A stretch of 9,631 bases of DNA. Source: Thiotrichaceae bacterium. Lineage in GTDB: Bacteria > Pseudomonadota > Gammaproteobacteria > Thiotrichales > Thiotrichaceae. Positions 6,208-9,631 of this stretch are shown here, piece by piece; positions within the stretch are counted from its first letter, which is position 1, and each line of letters begins with the position of its first letter. Below the pieces are notes generated by a model. It had not been told where the DNA came from. It ran no database searches and saw only the letters and a program-made list of their open reading frames with translations. The stretch covers positions 1-9,631 of the forward strand of contig JALVFC010000300.1 of the NCBI GenBank assembly GCA_027030285.1, given 5' to 3'. Made by a program: the position numbers and the translations under genes.

Positions 6208-6895
6208 AGAGGGTTGCTAGCTGAAGGACCGCTCCCCATTACGTTACAATTTTATAATGGATTGTCAGTTTGTCGTGGATCAAAAGTGGTAACTGTCACT
6301 GTTAAATACAATATATCAGGTAGCTTTGTCACGATTGGTAGTGAAACGAAAACTATCAACGTAACCAGTGGTGGAAGTATATTAAGGTGTTAAATTACAG
6401 CGGTATTTCCGCGCATCAGCGTTATATCTTGCAGTCAGGTGATTATATTCAGCTAGAGTTGACTCATGAGACCTCCGGTACAGGTCAAGCCTGTCTGGTT
6501 AATGAGTATCCCTTAAATGGAACAGACACTGATAGTTCAAGGATAGTCTTACAAACAGGGCCAGTTTTATCCTTGAAAAAACACAAACATTAATCTCTGA
6601 TCCTTTTAATGGCATCAATAATCCAAAGAATATCCCGGGTGCTGTGGTGCGTTATCAGTTGCAGGTAACAAATGATCCTGCTGCTTCAGATGCTGGTGAT
6701 AATGTGTTGATTAGTGACAATATTCCGACTAACAGCAGCTATCAAAGTGGAACCATCAAGCTCAATGGGGTATTGCAAACAGATGCAGCGGGAGATGATG
6801 CAGGAGAGTTTACCGGAGCGGCTATCAAGGTTAATACAGGCGTCCTGAATCCAGGAGACACGGCAACAATTGAGTATGATATAACGGTTAATTAA
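6208..6895 (+). pseudogene. Frameshifted DUF11-like surface/secreted protein
   Basis: Three consecutive frames each encode part of one plausible beta-rich extracellular protein. Segment 1 (6208-6390) reads PLPITLQFYNGL, then VVTVTVKYNISGSFVTIGSE, and stops at TAA 6391. Segment 2 (open from 6345, continuing to TAA 6591) reads KVLNYSGISAHQRYILQSGD and on to IVLQTGPVLSL. Segment 3 (through TAA 6893) reads EKTQTLISDPFNG, NIPGAVVRYQLQVTN and VLNPGDTATIEYDITVN, the recognisable part: an isopeptide/adhesin-type DUF11-like domain (IPGAxVxYxLxVTN, then VLISDNIPTNSSYQSGTIKL). Both junctions are -1 shifts, each consistent with loss of one base; the second lies at a run of six A (6576-6581). No signal peptide, good start codon or Shine-Dalgarno sequence is visible before segment 1, so the 5' end may also be lost. 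Alternatives are sequencing error or a phase-variable or programmed shift. Identification as DUF11-like is from pattern memory. Confidence 0.7.
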
Positions 6896-6933
6896 TACCC
6901 GTTCCATAGAAACCCTACTCTGGCAGTCTTTTA

Positions 6934-7830
6934 TTATTCAGCCGAGTCACTTTTATTCTTATTCTCATCATCAGTGTAAAAAGGAGGGGTTTTAGCAGAG
7001 AAACGGACATCGTCAATATAAATATGCTCATCCTTACGAGGAGCCCAGTCCGGTCCATTGCCACCAAAGAATGAGATAAACTGAAAGCGGCTGATCTTAA
7101 GCCTGTTAACATCCCGGAAGCGCATTTTCTCCTTGGTGAGAACCTTTTTTCCATCCAGCCACGTAATAATTCTTCCATTGTGTTTGCCGGGTGTATTCAG
7201 CTCAACCAGTGTTTGCACGGTATGCCATACACCGAGTTCTATTGCGCCACCGGTGTCCAGATACAGCACATCGCCATACTGCCCTTTCTGCTCAGGGTGA
7301 TAGACATATTGTACCAGTCTCCCCTTGCCATCCCACATCATACGGACACTCCAGCCATCGCGCCCTGTGGGTACCTGACCACCCGCATTACCTTTACCAC
7401 CAGCTACTCCTGGCAGCTTGCCGCCTTTAATAAATTCGAAATTTTCAGGCATTTTAAAGCGATAACCGTAATAAAGCCTGTCCAGCTTGATGCCCAGGTC
7501 AACGGGCCAATTAATACAGCGTTTTCTGCCCTTGCAACTTGAAATACCAGCGGGGTAGGTTAACTGCAAAGCCTTACCCGAGAAGGCTAGATCTTCTCCT
7601 TCAACGACTGACACCAGGTTACGCCCCATTTGCCATTTAGGACCTGACCAGTCAAGATACAGTTGCAACCAGCTATAGGGACCGACGTCGTCACTATCAA
7701 AGTTGATCAGCCAGGTTTCACCTTTTTGCAGAGGTGTTTTTCCAAAATCGAAGATCCCGGAGAAAGCGTTTGTGGTGATAAATAGAGCAAAACCACAAGC
7801 AAGCTTGGTAAAAAAAGGTGAAAGCATCAT
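6934..7830 (-). CDS. Secreted polysaccharide lyase family 14-like protein
   Basis: The 298-residue product has an N-terminal signal peptide: a hydrophobic run at about 8-22 (ACGFALFITTNAFSG), with cleavage likely near 22-25. The mature protein looks like the jelly-roll fold of polysaccharide lyase family 14 (alginate/glucuronan lyases). Matching features are YYGYRFKMPENFEFIKGGKLPG (split here: YYGYRFKMPE 120-129; GGKLPG 136-141), DGWSVRMMW (158-166), YVYHPEQKG (175-183), ELNTPGKHNG (210-219), WLDGKKV (224-230), FISFFGGNGPDWAP (251-264) and YIDDVRF (271-277). Tyrosine and histidine candidates for beta-elimination are present, but activity and substrate cannot be read from sequence. Cys99 and Cys105 may form a disulfide. 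The C-terminal tail is acidic and lysine-rich (DDENKNKSDSAE). Two adjacent ATGs (7830, 7827) exist; GGA at 7838-7840 slightly favours either. It is a single gene, convergent with the broken DUF11-like gene. Confidence 0.75.
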   Translation of the reverse strand: MMLSPFFTKLACGFALFITTNAFSGIFDFGKTPLQKGETWLINFDSDDVGPYSWLQLYLDWSGPKWQMGRNLVSVVEGEDLAFSGKALQLTYPAGISSCKGRKRCINWPVDLGIKLDRLYYGYRFKMPENFEFIKGGKLPGVAGGKGNAGGQVPTGRDGWSVRMMWDGKGRLVQYVYHPEQKGQYGDVLYLDTGGAIELGVWHTVQTLVELNTPGKHNGRIITWLDGKKVLTKEKMRFRDVNRLKISRFQFISFFGGNGPDWAPRKDEHIYIDDVRFSAKTPPFYTDDENKNKSDSAE

Positions 7831-7846
7831 TCAGTGATCCAGTACT

Positions 7847-7876
7847 ATTTTAATTAGCCATTGATAAACATGAAAA
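7847..7876 (-). promoter_or_regulatory. Candidate promoter for the PL14-like gene
   Basis: On the minus strand TTTTCA (7871-7876, 4 of 6) and TAAAAT (7847-7852, 5 of 6) are 18 bp apart, giving a leader of roughly 10-15 nt before ATG 7830. The region is A/T-rich, so chance matches are likely. Confidence 0.28.
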
Positions 7877-8117
7877 TTCTATGATGAGTTAATGATAGCT
7901 AGCGTAAAGATACAGGACAAGGCAGGCATGCTTTCAAGTGCTAGTGCTTATATTCTTCGCAACACAATAAGTTTAGCGTATTTTTTGGTTAATTGTGTGG
8001 ATGGAGTAGGCAGGATTATATCATTAATAAATAAATATAGGATTGGGAGGTGTGGCATCATTTTTGTGTACTTGAGTTCGGATCAATCACGAGAGGCTTA
8101 TCAGTGATGGGTGAACT

Positions 8118-8144
8118 CCCCTCTCTACGTTAAGTGGAGAGGGG
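8118..8144. terminator. Strong hairpin, possible terminator or processing site
   Basis: CCCCTCTCTAC (8118-8128) pairs with GTGGAGAGGGG (8134-8144) around a 5-nt loop, giving 11 pairs with one T-G wobble on the plus strand. Further complementarity continues outside one mismatch (AC/GT). Neither strand has a T-run after the stem, so it is not a classic rho-independent terminator. On the minus strand it lies about 105 nt after the EGKCG-repeat gene stop, where it could stabilise or end that transcript. Confidence 0.4.
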
Positions 8145-8249
8145 TGTGTATCCATTAATTAGGCATAATTAACATCTGAATTCTCGTTGCACAGCGAATC
8201 CAGAGCAATAGAGGTGCCTCAATAGAATCACGGGGCTAATCAGCAGTTA

Positions 8250-8480
8250 CTAGCTACCGCACTTGCCTTCTTTATTAGCACCACACTTGCCTTCCTTTTT
8301 GGCTTTGTTAGCACCACACTTGCCTTCCTTTTTAGCGCCACACTTGCCTTCTTTGGCAGCAGACTTTGATGCAGTATCAGCAGTGGAGCCAGCAGCCTTG
8401 TAGCTGTGACTACAGGAAACAACGCCAGCAGCGAGTGTAGTGCTCATGGCGATAACTAAGAGATCTTTACGTGAAATCAT
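8250..8480 (-). CDS. EGKCG-repeat exported peptide precursor, HvfA-like
   Basis: The 76-residue protein has an export signal (basic MISRK, then hydrophobic 7-22), a linker rich in Ala, Ser and Thr (24-43) and four EGKCG motifs at 44-48, 52-56, 63-67 and 71-75, the last ending one residue before the C-terminus. Such repeats define the HvfA-type precursors, whose motif cysteines are converted by DUF692 (MNIO) enzymes with a partner protein into oxazolone/thioamide copper-binding groups. That is family knowledge; modification here is inferred. VVSC at 20-23 fits a lipobox, so the product could be a lipoprotein rather than a free periplasmic peptide. The segment normally between signal and repeats in HvfA proteins, as I recall it, is not recognisable. 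No DUF692 or DUF2063 gene is in the window: rhomboid lies upstream, a 370-bp gap and hairpin downstream. AAGGA (8488-8492) lies 7 bases before ATG 8480, a strong ribosome binding site. Confidence 0.8.
   Translation of the reverse strand: MISRKDLLVIAMSTTLAAGVVSCSHSYKAAGSTADTASKSAAKEGKCGAKKEGKCGANKAKKEGKCGANKEGKCGS
8256..8351 (-). repeat. Four imperfect 15-bp repeats encoding EGKCG
   Basis: Units lie at 8256-8270, 8280-8294, 8313-8327 and 8337-8351 and differ from each other only in the third base of the Cys or Gly codon (GAAGGCAAGTGYGGY). Spacers are 9, 18 and 9 bp, all multiples of three and lysine-, alanine- and asparagine-coding. The near-identity of DNA, not just protein, suggests recent duplication and a potential for repeat-number change by slippage. 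Confidence 0.85.
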
Positions 8481-8487
8481 ATTCCAT

Positions 8488-8492
8488 TCCTT
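8488..8492 (-). promoter_or_regulatory. Strong ribosome binding site of the EGKCG-repeat gene
   Basis: AAGGA on the minus strand, preceded by a run of A and spaced 7 bases from ATG 8480. It is the clearest Shine-Dalgarno sequence in the window and fits a small, highly translated secreted protein. Confidence 0.6.
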
Positions 8493-8526
8493 TTTTTGTT
8501 AAATAGAGAGTTAGCGCGCAAGAATA

Positions 8527-8539
8527 TGTACCAGGTACA
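8527..8539. promoter_or_regulatory. Perfect palindrome upstream of the EGKCG-repeat gene, possible operator
   Basis: TGTACC-A-GGTACA has exact 6-bp arms and lies 47 bp before ATG 8480, where a promoter-proximal operator would be. I could not place a convincing sigma-70 promoter around it (the best -10-like hexamers are TATTCT at 8521-8526 and TATATT/TATTAT near 8566-8573). An alternative sigma factor is possible, since hvf-type genes are often under ECF sigma or metal-responsive control. The regulator is unknown. Confidence 0.35.
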
Positions 8540-8640
8540 AGGCGAGCTAATAAGTAGATACGCACATAATATAAATTTGGATTCAGGTAGAAGTCATGAA
8601 TTTTAGCCATGCTCATGTCCCCTGTAAGAGTAAGGATATC

Positions 8641-9372
8641 TTAAAAATATCTGTGTGGCAGGGTCTTGCGCCAATACATCATCAGTAGAAAACCGATTAA
8701 TGCTCCACCGACATGTGCAAAATGAGCTACGCCACCACCAAAAATAGAAAAACCAGTGACTCCAGAGAATAAGTCCAGAGCAATAATCGCAGGAATAAAG
8801 TATTTGGCTGCGATGGGAACAGGGAAGAAAATAAGTGCCAGTTTGACATTCGGAAACAACACTCCAAAAGCGACCAGAATGCCATAAATCGCCCCGGATG
8901 CGCCTACCATCGGGGTATGAAAGAGCTGATAAAATTTGCTAAAGGTGCTTTCGGAAATAACACTTGGTGGATAGCTGGCTGTTTCCAGCATGGAGGTTAT
9001 CGCAGACTGACCGATGCCGTGGCTAGTTAGCTGGTTGTAAGCGTTATCAAATTGATAGTAATTGATTGTGGTATAAAAAATTGCGGCTCCAATCCCTGAA
9101 ATAAAATAAAAAATCAGAAAACGCCTCTTGCCCCATATCTGCTCAAGTGGCGTACCAAACATCCACAGGGCAAACATATTAAACAGGATATGGGGAAAGC
9201 TGCCATGCATAAACATATGGGTAACTAATTGCCAAATATGAAAATGCTCATTTTTAGGGAAATATAGCGCCAGACTATCCAGTAGCTGGCCAGCGTTAGA
9301 CTGGCTGGCAAAGAAAATCAGCAGGTTGATACCAATGAGTACATTGACAGCATTCAGATAATTATTTTTCAT
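8641..9372 (-). CDS. Rhomboid family intramembrane serine protease
   Basis: A polytopic inner-membrane protease that cleaves transmembrane substrates. The 243 residues contain about six membrane segments (roughly 7-23, 60-78, 84-102, 156-172, 177-200, 208-234). Catalytic features are H61xxxN65 (HILFN) for the oxyanion site, GASG with Ser159 as nucleophile, and His220 in AHFAHVGG as partner; GxxxG packing motifs are present. A long soluble loop (about 103-153, rich in Gln, Ser and Tyr) separates segments 3 and 4. [16 protein letters not shown], the KRFLIFY block and AHFAHVGG resemble rhomboids I associate with Bacteroidetes more than GlpG; this is memory, not a search. No extra cytoplasmic or zinc-ribbon domain is fused. 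A GGA about 9 bases before ATG 9372 may be the ribosome binding site. It lies 42 bp after the S24-like gene, probably in one transcript. Substrate unknown. Confidence 0.93.
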   Translation of the reverse strand: MKNNYLNAVNVLIGINLLIFFASQSNAGQLLDSLALYFPKNEHFHIWQLVTHMFMHGSFPHILFNMFALWMFGTPLEQIWGKRRFLIFYFISGIGAAIFYTTINYYQFDNAYNQLTSHGIGQSAITSMLETASYPPSVISESTFSKFYQLFHTPMVGASGAIYGILVAFGVLFPNVKLALIFFPVPIAAKYFIPAIIALDLFSGVTGFSIFGGGVAHFAHVGGALIGFLLMMYWRKTLPHRYF

Positions 9373-9414
9373 GAAAATATCCAGCTAAGGTGGGCGCAAG
9401 TACTACTGCTGTAG

Positions 9415-9631
9415 CTAATCGTAAAATTTATGGTAACTGCGTTTTTTTCCTGCGCGTTGTGTGATGACGCCTTCAATATACTCAATGCCGGGTATTTCAA
9501 AAGCCGATGCCTTGTACTTTTCGTTAGTGGGGGTCAGTATGTACTTGCCATCACGAATCAGTACCTGCCTGAAAATATATTCATTGCCCAGATCCCTGGC
9601 AAATACATAAGAACCATCACGTACAACTCCG
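9415..9631 (-). CDS. C-terminal part of an S24/LexA-like protein, N-terminus outside window
   Basis: The visible 71 residues run from the right edge to TAG at 9415. DGSYVFARD (5-13), then RDGKYILTPTNEKYKASAF (26-44) and IEYIEGVITQ (49-58), follow the pattern of the S24 peptidase fold shared by LexA, UmuD and phage repressors, in which a DG-YVxxR strand is followed by LxPxNxxY and a GxV strand. The expected catalytic Lys position appears as Arg (FRQ, 20-22), so self-cleavage may be lost, or my alignment may be off by a residue. The Ser nucleophile and any N-terminal DNA-binding domain lie outside the window. The tail is basic (KKRSYHKFYD). If the full gene is a repressor, rhomboid may be one of its targets or just co-transcribed. 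Other beta-rich folds remain possible. Confidence 0.5.
   Translation of the reverse strand, partial: GVVRDGSYVFARDLGNEYIFRQVLIRDGKYILTPTNEKYKASAFEIPGIEYIEGVITQRAGKKRSYHKFYD

Larger units (their letters stand above)
7831..8249. other. Intergenic stretch without a convincing gene
   Basis: This 419-bp gap separates the start of the PL14-like gene from the end of the EGKCG-repeat gene. It holds the candidate PL14 promoter, a strong hairpin (8118-8144) and one plus-strand open frame of 71 codons (7892-8107). That frame has a weak Shine-Dalgarno sequence, a short hydrophobic patch and no family resemblance; I do not accept it as a gene. No tRNA, IS end or array is visible. Confidence 0.6.

Noticed and set aside
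7892..8107. 71-codon plus-strand open frame in the gap before the EGKCG-repeat gene
   Set aside because: Weak ribosome binding site, no recognisable family, poor codon texture and only a short hydrophobic patch; length is expected by chance in an A/T-rich gap.
8581..8630. CATGA/TCATG inverted repeat between the rhomboid and EGKCG-repeat genes as a terminator
   Set aside because: Five-base arms far apart with no GC-rich stem or T-run; expected by chance.

Overview
The window reads as chromosomal DNA from a gammaproteobacterium. The evidence is a family-typical symmetrical ApaH, a hisC-tyrA pair of the kind seen in many gammaproteobacteria, a ComM/YifB ATPase, and a short secreted EGKCG-repeat protein of the HvfA type. 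I cannot name the genus from sequence alone. There are no rRNA or tRNA genes, no CRISPR array and no recognisable insertion sequence.

Layout. (1) 1-1010, minus: the N-terminal 336 residues of a class I SAM-dependent methyltransferase with a regulatory domain. It is divergent from apaH, and the two candidate promoters overlap at their -10 boxes. (2) 1136-2487, plus: apaH followed 11 bp later by an unrecognised, lysine-rich protein with a C-terminal membrane anchor. (3) 2489-4487, minus: hisC and tyrA, overlapping by 8 bp and converging on the anchor-protein gene with one base between stop codons. (4) 4488-4607: a short divergent control region with an 8-bp inverted repeat covering a candidate -35 on each strand. 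(5) 4608-6140, plus: comM. (6) 6208-6895, plus: a broken gene for a surface or secreted protein ending in a DUF11-like beta-domain, split over three frames by two -1 shifts. (7) 6934-7830, minus: a secreted protein resembling polysaccharide lyase family 14. (8) 7831-8249: no convincing gene, but a strong 11-bp hairpin. (9) 8250-8480, minus: a 76-residue exported protein with four EGKCG motifs, which looks like the precursor of a copper-binding modified peptide (HvfA type). It has no modification enzymes next to it and carries a possible lipobox. (10) 8641-9631, minus: a rhomboid intramembrane protease of Bacteroidetes-like type, preceded by the C-terminal end of an S24/LexA-like protein cut by the window edge.

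Functional picture. The left two thirds is housekeeping: Ap4A hydrolysis, tyrosine/histidine-type aminotransfer and dehydrogenation, and DNA branch migration during transformation. The right third is accessory and envelope-directed: a decayed adhesin-like protein, a polysaccharide-active enzyme, a metal-binding peptide precursor and an intramembrane protease. The orphan EGKCG-repeat gene is the most interesting item. The doubly frameshifted DUF11 gene and the symmetrical hisC/comM control region come next.
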